Position numbers and translations under genes: made by a program. 64,000 nucleotides of DNA from assembly GCA_001602955.1 (NCBI GenBank), contig LVAC01000002.1, forward strand, positions 186,001-250,000. The letters run 5' to 3'. The first letter of the stretch is position 1, and each line of letters opens with the position of its first letter. Below, one piece after another: positions 1 through 9,256 of the stretch. The notes beneath the pieces are model-generated. The model made no database searches. It worked only from the letters and a program-made list of their open reading frames with translations, and was not told the DNA's origin. The DNA comes from Sulfurospirillum sp001602955. Lineage in GTDB: Bacteria; Campylobacterota; Campylobacteria; Campylobacterales; Sulfurospirillaceae.

Positions 1-942
1 GGCTATCCCGCTGTTTCCATGAGCGGAAGGCGTGCCGGTATCGTGACCGATACGATTCATACGAAAGCTAGAATCGAGTATATCGATACGACGGAGATGA
101 AAAAAACACTCGGTGAAGGTAAAATTATCGTCGTTGCGGGTTTTCAAGGCGTTAGCGATAACGGCGAAGTTACGACGCTCGGACGCGGCGGTAGCGATTT
201 GTCCGCCGTAGCGGTTGCCGGAGCGTTGGAAGCGGATCTTTGCGAGATTTATACCGATGTGGACGGCGTGTATACGACCGACCCTCGAATCGAGCCTAAA
301 GCTAAAAAACTCGATAAGATTAGCTACGAAGAGATGTTGGAACTTGCCAGCTTGGGTGCAAAAGTGTTGCAAAGCCGTTCGGTCGAATTGGCGAAGAAAC
401 TCAACGTCAACTTGGTAACGCGCAGTAGTTTTAACCATCATGAAGGAACACTCATTACAAAGGAAGAAAATATTATGGAACAACCGTTAGTGAGCGGCAT
501 CGCTTTAGATAAAAATCAAGCACGCGTGACGCTTCGAGGCGTTACCGATAAACCGGGTATTGCCGCAGAGATTTTTCAAAAATTAGCCGATTGCAACGTA
601 AACGTCGATATGATTATTCAAAACGTGGGGTATGACGGTACGACGAACCTCGGTTTTACCGTACCGCAAAACGAGCTTGAAGTGACCAAACAAGCGATGA
701 GCGAACTCAAAGCCAGCGAGATTATGCAATACGACAGCGACATCGTTAAAGTTTCCGTCGTCGGCGTGGGTATGAAATCGCACAGCGGCGTTGCCTGCAA
801 AGCGTTTTCCACGATGGCAAAAGAGGGCATCAATATCGAGATGATCAGCACGAGCGAAATTAAGATTTCGATGGTGATTCAGGCCAAATACGGTGAACTT
901 GCCGTCCGAGCCCTTCATAGCGCATACCAGCTGGATAAATAG
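1..942 (+). CDS. lysC: Aspartate kinase, 3' part (cut by window edge)
   Basis: The open frame runs in from the left edge, so the N-terminal part of the kinase domain is missing and the first ATG at 19 is internal. The visible 313 residues begin with the conserved YPAVSMSGRRAGI stretch, contain GRGGSDLSAVAVAGAL and YTDVDGVYTTDPR of the amino-acid kinase fold, and end with two ACT domains (roughly from residue 165). The enzyme phosphorylates aspartate, the first step towards lysine/diaminopimelate, threonine and methionine; the ACT domains usually give feedback control. It is followed 3 bases later by hobA, the order I remember from H. pylori. Confidence 0.97.
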   Translation, partial: GYPAVSMSGRRAGIVTDTIHTKARIEYIDTTEMKKTLGEGKIIVVAGFQGVSDNGEVTTLGRGGSDLSAVAVAGALEADLCEIYTDVDGVYTTDPRIEPKAKKLDKISYEEMLELASLGAKVLQSRSVELAKKLNVNLVTRSSFNHHEGTLITKEENIMEQPLVSGIALDKNQARVTLRGVTDKPGIAAEIFQKLADCNVNVDMIIQNVGYDGTTNLGFTVPQNELEVTKQAMSELKASEIMQYDSDIVKVSVVGVGMKSHSGVACKAFSTMAKEGINIEMISTSEIKISMVIQAKYGELAVRALHSAYQLDK

Positions 943-945
943 TTA

Positions 946-1497
946 ATGCAACAGTTCTTAAAGTGGACCTTAGAGCAAATACGCAAAGACGGCTCTTCGA
1001 TGAGTTGGATGGAAGAGAAGCGGTTCGAATGGGTGCCGCTTTGTGCTTCCATGCTTAAAAATTTACTCGACGGGCATACCTTTATCGTCGTAACGGACGA
1101 TGATAGGGCGTGGTTTTGCCATTACCTGCTTCGCGCGGTCAATAATCGTCAGAAAAATCGACCGCTTTTGCCTTTCATCGCGTTGCAAACACTTTATCCT
1201 AATTTGTATCAGGTAAAAAATAACGAAGATATCGAGCTTTTAGAAGATATGCTCTCTCAAGCGTTTCCCGGCGGTTATACCTTCTTTTACGTCGGTAAGA
1301 ACAGCGATATTAAAATGCAAATCGCTAAACGCAAAGACGATAGTTTTATGTGGATTATGGACGAACATATCCAAAACAGTTTCTACCTTTTAAGTGACGA
1401 TGACAGTTTGGATATTAAATTGATTCAACTTTTTAGACTTCTCGATAAAAGTATCGATGCCGTGCTTTTTGCTGAGGTTGCGTTTGAAAATGAGTGA
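946..1497 (+). CDS. hobA: HobA, DnaA-binding replication initiation regulator
   Basis: This 183-residue protein resembles the epsilonproteobacterial HobA family in length, composition and position between lysC and holB. HobA is a tetrameric SIS-like protein that binds domain I of DnaA and promotes oriC complex assembly; it is the functional counterpart of DiaA. There is no catalytic motif to read. The identification rests on overall resemblance and gene order. It begins 3 bases after lysC and overlaps holB by 8 bases, so translation is probably coupled. Its presence is itself a marker of Campylobacterota. Confidence 0.85.
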   Translation: MQQFLKWTLEQIRKDGSSMSWMEEKRFEWVPLCASMLKNLLDGHTFIVVTDDDRAWFCHYLLRAVNNRQKNRPLLPFIALQTLYPNLYQVKNNEDIELLEDMLSQAFPGGYTFFYVGKNSDIKMQIAKRKDDSFMWIMDEHIQNSFYLLSDDDSLDIKLIQLFRLLDKSIDAVLFAEVAFENE

Positions 1498-2119
1498 CGA
1501 AGAGGTTTTAAGCCATATTTTTATTTGTAAAAATGTGGAAAAAGCCAAAGAGCATTTAAGCCTTTTGTTGGATAAAAAGAGGCATCTGTTTTTTGTAAAA
1601 GACGAATTTTTGATGGAAGACGCCAAAGAGGTTATCAAAGAGGCGTACGTCGCCGAAGCGGCAGATAAATACCTGATTTTGGTCGCAAAAAGCTACCGCA
1701 TCGAAGCTCAAAACGCACTTTTGAAAATTTTAGAAGAACCGCCGCGTCACATCGTTTTTATCGTCGTCGCCCCTTCAAAAACGGCGCTTCTCCCGACGAT
1801 TCGTTCCCGATTGGCGTATAAGGAATTAGCGGTCGAACACGAACGCGTTCGCAGCGAACTTGCGCTTTCAAAACTGGATATTTCCGATATTTACGCATTT
1901 GTGCAAGCCCATCAAACGATCGAAAAAAATGCGCTCAAAGAGTTGGTACAAGGGATCGTTTACGAAGCGATTCACGAACATCGTCTCCATTTTAGCGAGA
2001 AGGAGCTAGAGCATTTTCAAAAGCTTTTGCATTTGGTCGAGCTCAATTCCAGACCGCAAACGATTCTCACGTCGCTTTTGCTTTCCGTGATGTTAAGGAA
2101 ACACCGTGAAACTCTATGA
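1490..2119 (+). CDS. holB: DNA polymerase III subunit delta'
   Basis: The 209-residue product is a short clamp-loader delta' subunit. It shows the region ALLKILEEPPRHIVFIVVA followed by LLPTIRSR, which is the sensor/SRC-like core of the clamp-loader AAA+ fold. No classical Walker A is visible, in keeping with a non-hydrolysing subunit. I take ATG 1490 as the start because it overlaps the hobA stop (ATGAGTGA) and begins MSDEEV; the open frame extends upstream to 1457, but that would bury 40 bases of hobA. It overlaps folP by 14 bases. Confidence 0.85.
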   Translation: MSDEEVLSHIFICKNVEKAKEHLSLLLDKKRHLFFVKDEFLMEDAKEVIKEAYVAEAADKYLILVAKSYRIEAQNALLKILEEPPRHIVFIVVAPSKTALLPTIRSRLAYKELAVEHERVRSELALSKLDISDIYAFVQAHQTIEKNALKELVQGIVYEAIHEHRLHFSEKELEHFQKLLHLVELNSRPQTILTSLLLSVMLRKHRETL

Positions 2120-3254
2120 ACTTTCGTCTACTTCCGATGTCAAAACGGTTTTGGAGCATCTAGGCGTTACGCACGAAGGGCAGAAGCTTTTAGTCCCGAA
2201 AAGCAGATTGCACTTGATTTATATCCGCGATCTGAAAACACCGGCGGCCAATATCTTGAAACAAGATGCACTCAGTATCGGTGCGGATTTGGCGGTACCC
2301 AAAGAGACGGTGACATGTAGCGTTCCTTTGGTCGATGCGCTCTTGATTGCCAACGAAAAACAGCTTAAAGAGCTGATTCAAAAAGAAAAAGCACAACCTT
2401 TCGGGCTAAAAATGGTTTCCGATGCGTTGGCATCGCTTGTAAATCAGTCAATGGATGACAATACCTTCGAGGTGATGGGCGTCGTGAATGCCAATGAAGA
2501 CAGTTTTTTTCAAGGCAGTCGTTTTCACGGAGACGCCGCGTTATCGCATATCGTATCGATGATCGACGAGGGAGCTACTATCATCGATTTGGGCGGCGTT
2601 TCCAGTCGCCCCGGAAGCCTCGGCGTTAGCGAAGAGGAAGAACTTTCGCGCGTCCGTCCGATTATCGATTTGATTGCGCACCATAACCTGACATGTAAGG
2701 CACGTTTTTCGTTAGATAGCTATTCGCCGCTTTGCCTCGAATACGCACTCTCACATGGTTTTTCGATCGTAAACGATATTACCGCTTTGTCTGACGACGC
2801 GGTGGCGCGCGTTGCGGCAAAATACCGAGCGACGGTTGTTTTGATGCATATGCAAAACGATCCTACGACGATGCAATGCGAGCCCGTTTACGATAACGTT
2901 GTTTTAGCCGTCGACGCATTTTTCGAAGAGCGTATCGAAAAGGCGAAACGATTTGGAATTTCCGATATGATTTTAGACGTAGGCATCGGTTTTGGAAAAA
3001 CGCTTGAGCATAATTTACAACTTTTGAAGCATCATGCCCACTTTTTGCACTTCGGCTATCCGCTTTTAGTCGGAGCGAGTCGAAAATCGATGATCGATAA
3101 AATTATTCCCACGCCCGTCGAAGAGCGGTTGCCCGGCACGCTTGCCTTGCATCTCAAAGCTTACGAAGAGGGCGCGAGGATCATTCGTGCGCATGACGTT
3201 AAAGCACATGTACAAGCCCTGAGTGTGTTTAAAGCACTCCATTTGACTGTTTAG
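2106..3254 (+). CDS. folP: Dihydropteroate synthase
   Basis: This enzyme condenses p-aminobenzoate with dihydropterin pyrophosphate in folate synthesis and is the sulfonamide target. The DHPS core starts near residue 120 with MGVVNANEDSFF (the family form is MGILNVTPDSF), then IIDLGGVSSRPGS, SLDSYSP, VNDITAL, VVLMHMQ and DVGIGFGKT, ending with VGASRKSMI. The approximately 120 residues before the core make it longer (382) than typical 280-residue enzymes, as I recall also for Helicobacter homologues. The start is GTG 2106, overlapping holB. Confidence 0.92.
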   Translation: MKLYELSSTSDVKTVLEHLGVTHEGQKLLVPKSRLHLIYIRDLKTPAANILKQDALSIGADLAVPKETVTCSVPLVDALLIANEKQLKELIQKEKAQPFGLKMVSDALASLVNQSMDDNTFEVMGVVNANEDSFFQGSRFHGDAALSHIVSMIDEGATIIDLGGVSSRPGSLGVSEEEELSRVRPIIDLIAHHNLTCKARFSLDSYSPLCLEYALSHGFSIVNDITALSDDAVARVAAKYRATVVLMHMQNDPTTMQCEPVYDNVVLAVDAFFEERIEKAKRFGISDMILDVGIGFGKTLEHNLQLLKHHAHFLHFGYPLLVGASRKSMIDKIIPTPVEERLPGTLALHLKAYEEGARIIRAHDVKAHVQALSVFKALHLTV

Positions 3255-3264
3255 GATAGTAATT

Positions 3265-4026
3265 GTGGAAAAAATAATGGATCTTTTAAATCGTATCAGC
3301 ACGCTTTATGCGATTCCTCAATGGATCGTCAATAGCGGTGCTATCACGATTTGCATTATATTGGTCGCTTCGCCTTTTGTAGCACGTTTTTTAATGCGAC
3401 CTAAGTATTATAAATTTCGTGAAATGCTTTTATTTAAAGTTTTATGGCGATGGAAATACAAAAAAGGCGACATTATCGCACTTTGGTGTTATTGTCCGAA
3501 GTGCCGCGCAATGTTGTTTTGCGATGACGAAAATTGTCGGACGACGGACGTTTTACAAGATAAAATTACCTTTTTCGTGTGTAACGAATGCGGCGGAAAC
3601 GAACTCGGGCGCGTGGTAGGCGGCGATAGACGCTATGCGCTCAGTTTGGTCAGACGCGATATCTGGAGGCATATTAAAGACGGAACGTATAACGAGGTTG
3701 CCAAAGCGACCAAAGAGGCTTTGGAACTGTTGCAACACCTCGAAGAGGAACGAAAAGCACAAGAACTTCACGACACTACGCAAGAAACGTCCACGTTGCA
3801 AGAGGCGATGTCGACGGAATCTCTAAGTGAAGAACCTATCCTCGAAAAAGAAACGCCTCAAGAACCCTTAAACAATGCCGATGAACACGCAAATGAACTT
3901 TTGACTACAGAAGAAGCGTCGCACTCAAACGATGATGCTTCCTTGTCTTTGCAAGAGGCACAAAACAATGAACAACAAGAGAATGTAGAGGAAGCAAAAC
4001 CCGAGGCAGAGCGTCATGGAGTTTGA
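3265..4026 (+). CDS. Membrane-anchored zinc-ribbon protein with acidic tail
   Basis: Function unknown. The 253 residues divide into an N-terminal hydrophobic helix (about residues 18-40), a cysteine-rich segment with CYCPKC, CDDENC and CNECGG spacing that looks like two zinc ribbons (about 70-115), and a long Glu/Gln/Ala-rich, low-complexity acidic tail from about residue 150. H. pylori has conserved hypothetical genes at the equivalent position before a TauE-like permease. It starts at GTG 3265; ATG 3277 four codons later is possible. The last 11 bases overlap the next gene. A membrane-tethered, possibly nucleic-acid- or protein-binding role is only inference. Confidence 0.75.
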   Translation: MEKIMDLLNRISTLYAIPQWIVNSGAITICIILVASPFVARFLMRPKYYKFREMLLFKVLWRWKYKKGDIIALWCYCPKCRAMLFCDDENCRTTDVLQDKITFFVCNECGGNELGRVVGGDRRYALSLVRRDIWRHIKDGTYNEVAKATKEALELLQHLEEERKAQELHDTTQETSTLQEAMSTESLSEEPILEKETPQEPLNNADEHANELLTTEEASHSNDDASLSLQEAQNNEQQENVEEAKPEAERHGV

Positions 4027-4777
4027 GTTTTACTACTATCTCATTTTTCTTGCGACGGGCGTGATTGCCGGATTTATCGATTCGATCGCCGGAGGCGGAG
4101 GGATTATCACGATTCCCGTTTTGTTGGCTTCGGGCATGCCGCCGCATATCGCTCTTGCAACCAATAAACTCCAAGGAACATTTGGAAGCGGTATGGCGTC
4201 GTTCAATTTTATTCGCAAAGGCTTCATTCACTGGCGTGAAGTTGCTATCGGCGTTTGGTATACGTTTATCGGCGCGGCGCTTGGAACGTATGCTATTTTG
4301 CTTTTAGACGCAAGCGTGTTGGCGAAGACGATTCCTTTGATGCTCGTCGCTATTTTTGTTTATACGCTCTTATCGCCGAAAATGGGAGAAAACGATCGTC
4401 ACGCTTATTTGGGACAGCATCTTTTTTTCCTGATCTTCGGTTTAGGTATCGGTTTTTACGACGGATTTTTCGGCCCTGGAACGGGTACGTTTTGGACGAT
4501 TGCCTTGGTTGCGCTTTTAGGTTTAAATCTCAAAAAAGCGACGGCTCAAACGAAAGTAATGAATTTTACGAGCAACGTCGTCTCCTTGGCGGTTTTTCTA
4601 TACAGCGGCAACGTTTTACTCCTTGTGGGGCTTTTAATGGGCATGGGACAACTGATCGGTGCTTATGTGGGCTCCAACATGGTTATTCACAAAGAGGTGA
4701 AGTTTATTCGACTCTTTTTTTTAACGATGGTTGCTTTGACGCTCATCAAACTTATTTACGGTAGTTATTTTTCATGA
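4016..4777 (+). CDS. TauE/SafE family sulfite/anion permease (TSUP)
   Basis: A 253-residue integral membrane protein with about eight hydrophobic segments. The N-terminal GFIDSIAGGGGIITIPVLLASG and the repeat-like GFYDGFFGPGTGTFW in the second half are the two signature halves of the TauE/SafE (TSUP, UPF0721) family. Members move sulfur-containing organic anions or sulfite across the inner membrane, but the substrate cannot be read here. It overlaps the preceding zinc-ribbon gene by 11 bases and ligA by 4 (ATGA). Confidence 0.88.
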   Translation: MEFEFYYYLIFLATGVIAGFIDSIAGGGGIITIPVLLASGMPPHIALATNKLQGTFGSGMASFNFIRKGFIHWREVAIGVWYTFIGAALGTYAILLLDASVLAKTIPLMLVAIFVYTLLSPKMGENDRHAYLGQHLFFLIFGLGIGFYDGFFGPGTGTFWTIALVALLGLNLKKATAQTKVMNFTSNVVSLAVFLYSGNVLLLVGLLMGMGQLIGAYVGSNMVIHKEVKFIRLFFLTMVALTLIKLIYGSYFS

Positions 4778-6726
4778 CGCATCACGATTATTTAGACAAA
4801 GTCTCCTTGGCAAACACGTGGGCGAAAGCCTATTACGTCGACGACGCTCCTTTGGCAAGCGATGAGGAGTATGACCTTCTGTATCATGAGATTTTAGCAT
4901 ACGAACAAGCCAATCCGCTTTTAATCGACGAGAGCAGTCCGACCAAACGCGTCGGCGGCAAGGTGCTTGAAGGTTTTGAAAAAGCGGCTCACGGCGCGCG
5001 TATGTGGAGTATGGAAGACGTATTCGATCAGTTTGAACTTGATGCGTGGATCGAACGGGTCAAAAAAGTGAAAGAAACGTTTACGTTTTATTGCGAACCC
5101 AAATTCGACGGAGCCAGTTTGAACCTCATTTACGAACACGGCTTTTTAAAACAGGCGATTACGCGAGGCGATGGAAGTATCGGCGAAGACGTCACGCAAA
5201 ACGTTAAAACGATTGCATCGATTCCTTTAACGATAGAGCATCAAGGTTTGCTTGAAATTAGGGGCGAGGTCGTGATCAAAAAAGCCGATTTCGAGCGTTT
5301 AAACGACGAACGCCTTTGTGCGGGCGAAGCCCTTTTCGCCAATCCGCGAAATGCCGCCGCGGGCAGTTTACGGCAGTTGGATACGAGCGTGACGTCAAAG
5401 CGTAAGTTGATGTTTTATCCTTGGGGTATCGGGATGAATTCCTTGACGCAGAGCCGATTGAGCGAACGTATGGCGTATGTATACGGTTTGGGTTTTTTAA
5501 AGCCTCCGCGTATTCTCGTGACGTCTCATATCGAAGCGGTTCATGCCCTCTATAACGAACTGATCGCGACACGCGACGCGATTGAAATGATGATGGACGG
5601 TATGGTCGTGAAAATCGACGAAATCGCACTGCAAGAAGAGCTAGGCTACACGGTAAAGTACCCGCGTTGGATGGTTGCGTTTAAATTTCCGGCGATCGAA
5701 AAAGTAACGACGATCAACGCTATTACCCTGCAAGTCGGACGGACGGGCGTGGTAACGCCCGTGGCGGAGGTCGAGGCGGTCAATATCGAGGGCGTTATCG
5801 TCGAACGTGCAACCTTGCATAACTTTGATGAGATAGAGCGCAAGGATATTCGCATTCACGATACCGTGATTATTATTCGAAGCGGCGACGTTATTCCTAA
5901 AATTATTAAAGTGCTCGAATCAAGGCGTAAGGGCAACGAAATCGTTCCGACGCGTCCGACGCATTGTCCCGTTTGCGGTGAAGAGCTTTTGGACGAAGGG
6001 GCGTTGATCAAGTGTCAAAACCTTTCGTGCGACGCAAGGATTTTAGGGGCGATGATTCACTTTGCGTCTAAAAAAGCACTGAACATCGACGGGCTCGGCG
6101 ACAAAATTATCGAGCAGCTTTATGCGCAAAAATTAATCTTACATGTCAAAGACCTTTTTACGCTTACAATGGATGATCTTTTAACGTTGGAAGGTTTTAA
6201 AGAGAAAAAAGCACGCAACCTTTTGGAGGCGATTGCGTCGTGCAAAGGCGTCGCGTTAGAAAAATTTATCAATGCCTTAGGGATTGAGCATATCGGCGAA
6301 GTGGCGGCAAAAAAAATCGCACGCGCATTCGGCAACGAATGGCTACAGGCGCATTACGACGCGGTCATTGCGTTAGAGGGATTCGGCGAGGAGATGGCGA
6401 AAAGCTTGATGGAGTTTATTCGCGTTAATGCTCAAGAAACACAAGAATTGATGGCGATTTTAGAACCTACATGTCAGAAATTGGAGATTACCGAGTCGGT
6501 TTTTACGGGGAAAACCGTTGTTTTAACGGGTGCGATGAGCGAATCTCGCGATGCGATTAAAGAGCGGCTTGAAAAACTGGGGGCAAAAGTCAGCGGGAGC
6601 GTTTCCAAAAAAACCGACTTCGTAATTTACGGCGACGATGCGGGAAGCAAACTCTCCAAAGCGCAAGAACTCGGCGTTAAAACTCTCAGCGAACACGAAA
6701 TGGCGGAGATGTTTGATGAGGCTTGA
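4774..6726 (+). CDS. ligA: NAD-dependent DNA ligase
   Basis: LigA seals nicks during replication and repair using NAD. All domains are in order: Ia (YYVDDAPLASDEEYD near 20), the adenylation site with lysine in CEPKFDG (K110), the OB fold (VGRTGVVTPVAEV), a four-cysteine zinc finger (CPVCGEE...CQNLSC near 400), helix-hairpin-helix repeats, and a C-terminal BRCT domain (TGKTVVLTGAM, about residues 580-650). Length 650 is normal. It is coupled to the TSUP gene by a 4-base overlap and to tlyA by 11 bases. An ACATGTC word lies inside it near 6140, encoding LHVK. Confidence 0.98.
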   Translation: MTHHDYLDKVSLANTWAKAYYVDDAPLASDEEYDLLYHEILAYEQANPLLIDESSPTKRVGGKVLEGFEKAAHGARMWSMEDVFDQFELDAWIERVKKVKETFTFYCEPKFDGASLNLIYEHGFLKQAITRGDGSIGEDVTQNVKTIASIPLTIEHQGLLEIRGEVVIKKADFERLNDERLCAGEALFANPRNAAAGSLRQLDTSVTSKRKLMFYPWGIGMNSLTQSRLSERMAYVYGLGFLKPPRILVTSHIEAVHALYNELIATRDAIEMMMDGMVVKIDEIALQEELGYTVKYPRWMVAFKFPAIEKVTTINAITLQVGRTGVVTPVAEVEAVNIEGVIVERATLHNFDEIERKDIRIHDTVIIIRSGDVIPKIIKVLESRRKGNEIVPTRPTHCPVCGEELLDEGALIKCQNLSCDARILGAMIHFASKKALNIDGLGDKIIEQLYAQKLILHVKDLFTLTMDDLLTLEGFKEKKARNLLEAIASCKGVALEKFINALGIEHIGEVAAKKIARAFGNEWLQAHYDAVIALEGFGEEMAKSLMEFIRVNAQETQELMAILEPTCQKLEITESVFTGKTVVLTGAMSESRDAIKERLEKLGAKVSGSVSKKTDFVIYGDDAGSKLSKAQELGVKTLSEHEMAEMFDEA

Positions 6727-7429
6727 TCGCTATGTTTTTGAACACGGGTTTGCGCAAAGCCGCAATAAAGCTTCCGAGCTGATCGCCGAGGGGAGTGTTT
6801 GGGTCAACGGACACGTTGAGAAAAAAAGTGCTTACGAAGTCGTAGCGAACGATTGCGTCGAAGTGAGTAAGATTCATGCTTATGTGAGCCGTGCGGGGCT
6901 TAAATTGCGTGGATTTTTAAACGAATACCGCATGATCGAAGCCCAAGATCAAGAAGTTTTGGATATCGGAAGCAGTACGGGCGGATTTGTGCAGGTATGG
7001 TTGGAAGAGGGGGCACGCTCGATTACGGCGGTCGACGTCGGAAGCGAGCAGTTACATGTCAGTTTACGTGAAGATGAGCGTATTTTGGTCTACGAAAATA
7101 CCGACATTCGCACGTTTACCCCAGAGAAAACCTACGGTATCGTCAGTTGCGACGTCTCGTTTATCGGTCTGACGACGATTCTAGAAAGCATCGATCGTTT
7201 AGCACACGACTGGATTATTCTTTTGTTTAAACCCCAGTTCGAAGTCGGCAAAGAGGTTAAACGCTCTTCCAAAGGCGTGGTTAAAGATAGCTCGGCTATC
7301 ATTCGCGCACAACATCGCTTTGAAGCACACGCTCTTTCTTTCGGATGGACGTTGGTTTCCAAATGCGATTCAACGCTTCAAGGAAAAGAGGGGAATGTTG
7401 AAACGTTCTACTGTTTTAAAAAAAGATAG
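6716..7429 (+). CDS. tlyA: TlyA family rRNA (cytidine-2'-O)-methyltransferase
   Basis: An S4 RNA-binding domain at the N-terminus (MRLDRYVFEHGFAQSRNKAS...GSVWVNG) is followed by an FtsJ/RrmJ-like SAM methyltransferase domain with VLDIGSSTGGF and the K-D-K-E-type residues around VSCDVSF and LFKPQFEVG. TlyA methylates 16S and/or 23S rRNA and was first named as a haemolysin. I use ATG 6716, which overlaps the ligA stop and starts the S4 domain; the open frame extends to 6638 but the extra 26 residues are a ligA shadow. The 237-residue length matches the family. Confidence 0.94.
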   Translation: MRLDRYVFEHGFAQSRNKASELIAEGSVWVNGHVEKKSAYEVVANDCVEVSKIHAYVSRAGLKLRGFLNEYRMIEAQDQEVLDIGSSTGGFVQVWLEEGARSITAVDVGSEQLHVSLREDERILVYENTDIRTFTPEKTYGIVSCDVSFIGLTTILESIDRLAHDWIILLFKPQFEVGKEVKRSSKGVVKDSSAIIRAQHRFEAHALSFGWTLVSKCDSTLQGKEGNVETFYCFKKR

Positions 7430-8258
7430 CGTCGATACCCTTGCCATCGGCAGTTTTGACGGTATGCACGTTGGGCACAGACAACTTTTAAAACACCTTG
7501 GAGCTAACGGTGCGCTTTTTGTGATCGACAAAGATCAAGCCAATCTGACTCCGGGCGTTAAGCGTAGCGAATATGCGGGCTATCCGTGTATGTTTTTTCA
7601 TTTTCTCAAAGTAAAAAATATGAGCGGCGAAGAGTTTGTCGCACTGCTTAAACGCGAATTTATTCATCTCAAAAAACTGGTCGTCGGATACGATTTTTGT
7701 TTCGGCAAACACCGTTCGTGTACGGCAATCGATTTACGTACCTTTTTTGACGGCGAAGTCGTCATCGTGGACGAGTTTAGCTATCGAGGCGTTTCGATTC
7801 ACTCGAGTGCGATCCGCGACTACTTAAAAGAAGCAAAACTAGAAGAAGCAAACCGTTTTTTAGGGCGTGAATACGCAATAATCGGCGATGTGATTGCGGG
7901 GCAGGGGATCGGTAAATCACACCTTTTTGCCACGCTCAATCTGAAAGTACACGAGTATCTGATTCCCGCCAAAGGCGTTTACGCAACGCGCACGAAGATT
8001 CGCGATAACATTTACGACTCGGTTTCGTTTATCGGCGTTCGAGAGAGCACGGACGGGCGTTTTTCGATTGAAACGCATATCTTAGACCTTGATATCGGTA
8101 ACGTTGAAGGAAGCGTACAGCTCTCTTTCGTGCATTTTTTACGAGAAAATAGACGATTTGAAAGCTTGGAGGCGTTAAAAAAAGAGATTCAAACGGATAT
8201 TCAAAAAGCACGTCTCTTTTTGAAAACATGCCGTTTTTATTTGGGAGATTTTTCGTGA
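7395..8258 (+). CDS. ribF: Bifunctional riboflavin kinase/FAD synthetase
   Basis: RibF makes FMN and FAD from riboflavin. The N-terminal FAD synthetase domain shows AIGSFDGMHVGHRQLL (nucleotidyltransferase HxGH) and HSSAIRDYLKEAKLEEANRFLGREY. The C-terminal flavokinase part is recognisable from GQGIGKSHLFATLNL and AKGVYATRTK. ATG 7395 is preferred over the upstream 7320 start, which only reads through tlyA; the genes overlap by 35 bases. tlyA-ribF pairing is also remembered from H. pylori. 287 residues. Confidence 0.93.
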   Translation: MLKRSTVLKKDSVDTLAIGSFDGMHVGHRQLLKHLGANGALFVIDKDQANLTPGVKRSEYAGYPCMFFHFLKVKNMSGEEFVALLKREFIHLKKLVVGYDFCFGKHRSCTAIDLRTFFDGEVVIVDEFSYRGVSIHSSAIRDYLKEAKLEEANRFLGREYAIIGDVIAGQGIGKSHLFATLNLKVHEYLIPAKGVYATRTKIRDNIYDSVSFIGVRESTDGRFSIETHILDLDIGNVEGSVQLSFVHFLRENRRFESLEALKKEIQTDIQKARLFLKTCRFYLGDFS

Positions 8259-8971
8259 TGGACGATACGCTTTTTTCAAAACCGATTTCGAAACAGTTTG
8301 AATTCGACGAAGACGTTGCCGTCGTTTTCGACGACATGTTGGAACGTTCTATCCCTTTTTACAAGGAAGTCATTGAATTGACATGTGATTGTATCGTACG
8401 GCACGTTCCTTCTTACGCCTCGATCGTGGATTTGGGGTGTTCGACCGCTAACACGCTTTTGACGCTTTATAAAAAAAGCGATAAAAGTTATCGGTTGTTG
8501 GGCGTCGATAATTCCGAAGCGATGTTGCATCTAGCACGGCAAAAAGTGCATGCGTACGGAGCGCACATGAGCTTTCTCAACGCCGACATTACCGAAGTGG
8601 CACTTGAACCCCACGATGCGATTATCGCTAATTATATGCTTCAGTTTATTCGCCCTTTACAGCGAAGTGCGTTTGTTCAAAAACTCTATAATGCCCTCAA
8701 ACCTCAGGGTATTTTACTTTTGAGCGAGAAAATCGTTTTTGACGATAAAGTGCTTAACAAGCAGATGATTGACGTATATTACGATTTTAAACGCAAACAA
8801 GGCTATAGCGATTTTGAGATAGCGCAAAAACGCGAAGCTTTGGAAAACGTTTTGATTCCTTATACCGAGCAAGAGAACAAAGCCATGCTGGAAGAGGTCG
8901 GATTTGAAACGATAGAGACGCTTTTTAAATGGGGAAATTTTGCAACGTTCATCGCAAAGAAAAAGGGGTAA
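8258..8971 (+). CDS. cmoA: Carboxy-SAM synthase CmoA
   Basis: CmoA converts SAM and prephenate to carboxy-SAM, the donor used by CmoB to make cmo5U34 in tRNA wobble positions. The SAM-binding motif is IVDLGCSTANTLL (about residue 60), preceded by DDMLERSIPFYKEV and followed by QFIRPLQR and LLLSEKIVF, all typical of CmoA. ATG 8258 overlaps the ribF stop (TGATG). The partner cmoB lies in this window at 31909-32811, so the whole branch is present. 237 residues. Confidence 0.93.
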   Translation: MDDTLFSKPISKQFEFDEDVAVVFDDMLERSIPFYKEVIELTCDCIVRHVPSYASIVDLGCSTANTLLTLYKKSDKSYRLLGVDNSEAMLHLARQKVHAYGAHMSFLNADITEVALEPHDAIIANYMLQFIRPLQRSAFVQKLYNALKPQGILLLSEKIVFDDKVLNKQMIDVYYDFKRKQGYSDFEIAQKREALENVLIPYTEQENKAMLEEVGFETIETLFKWGNFATFIAKKKG

Positions 8972-8982
8972 ATCCCCTTTTT
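8960..8982. terminator. Bidirectional terminator between cmoA and the convergent operon
   Basis: A nine-base stem AAAAAGGGG/CCCCTTTTT with a five-base loop contains the cmoA stop codon and ends at the last bases of the minus-strand gene. The A and T tracts on the two sides make it usable in both directions. Confidence 0.8.
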
Positions 8983-9253
8983 ATTGCTGTGGGTGGAATA
9001 ATTTAGGGTATTTGTTCTTCATATAGGTAATGACCTCGATAATCTCGTCGAATCCCATTTCCGCATCGTCGTCTTCGTCTTCAAAAACTTCGTCGATACT
9101 TTTTAAATAAAGATCAATCGCTTTAGGAAGGTCTTCTTTTTTCGCGCCCGCAAAAAAGAGTGCCGCACCTAACATGTCGGCTAATTGCATCGCCATCTCT
9201 TCGATCTCTTCTTCGGCGCGTTGAAGTTCGTGTTGAAGGTCTTTCTTTTCCAT
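8981..9253 (-). CDS. Conserved small acidic helical protein, unknown function
   Basis: Not assigned to a function. The 90-residue product is rich in Glu/Asp and predicted by eye to be helical: a charged first helix (EKKDLQHELQRAEEEIEEMA), a short hydrophobic stretch (LGAALFFAGA), then an acidic EDEDDDAEMGFDEI segment. It lies 3 bases after the DHH phosphoesterase gene and is the last gene of the rrf2-flhA operon. Compact conserved placement makes it a real gene, but no catalytic motif is seen. Confidence 0.75.
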   Translation of the reverse strand: MEKKDLQHELQRAEEEIEEMAMQLADMLGAALFFAGAKKEDLPKAIDLYLKSIDEVFEDEDDDAEMGFDEIIEVITYMKNKYPKLFHPQQ

Positions 9254-9256
9254 AGA

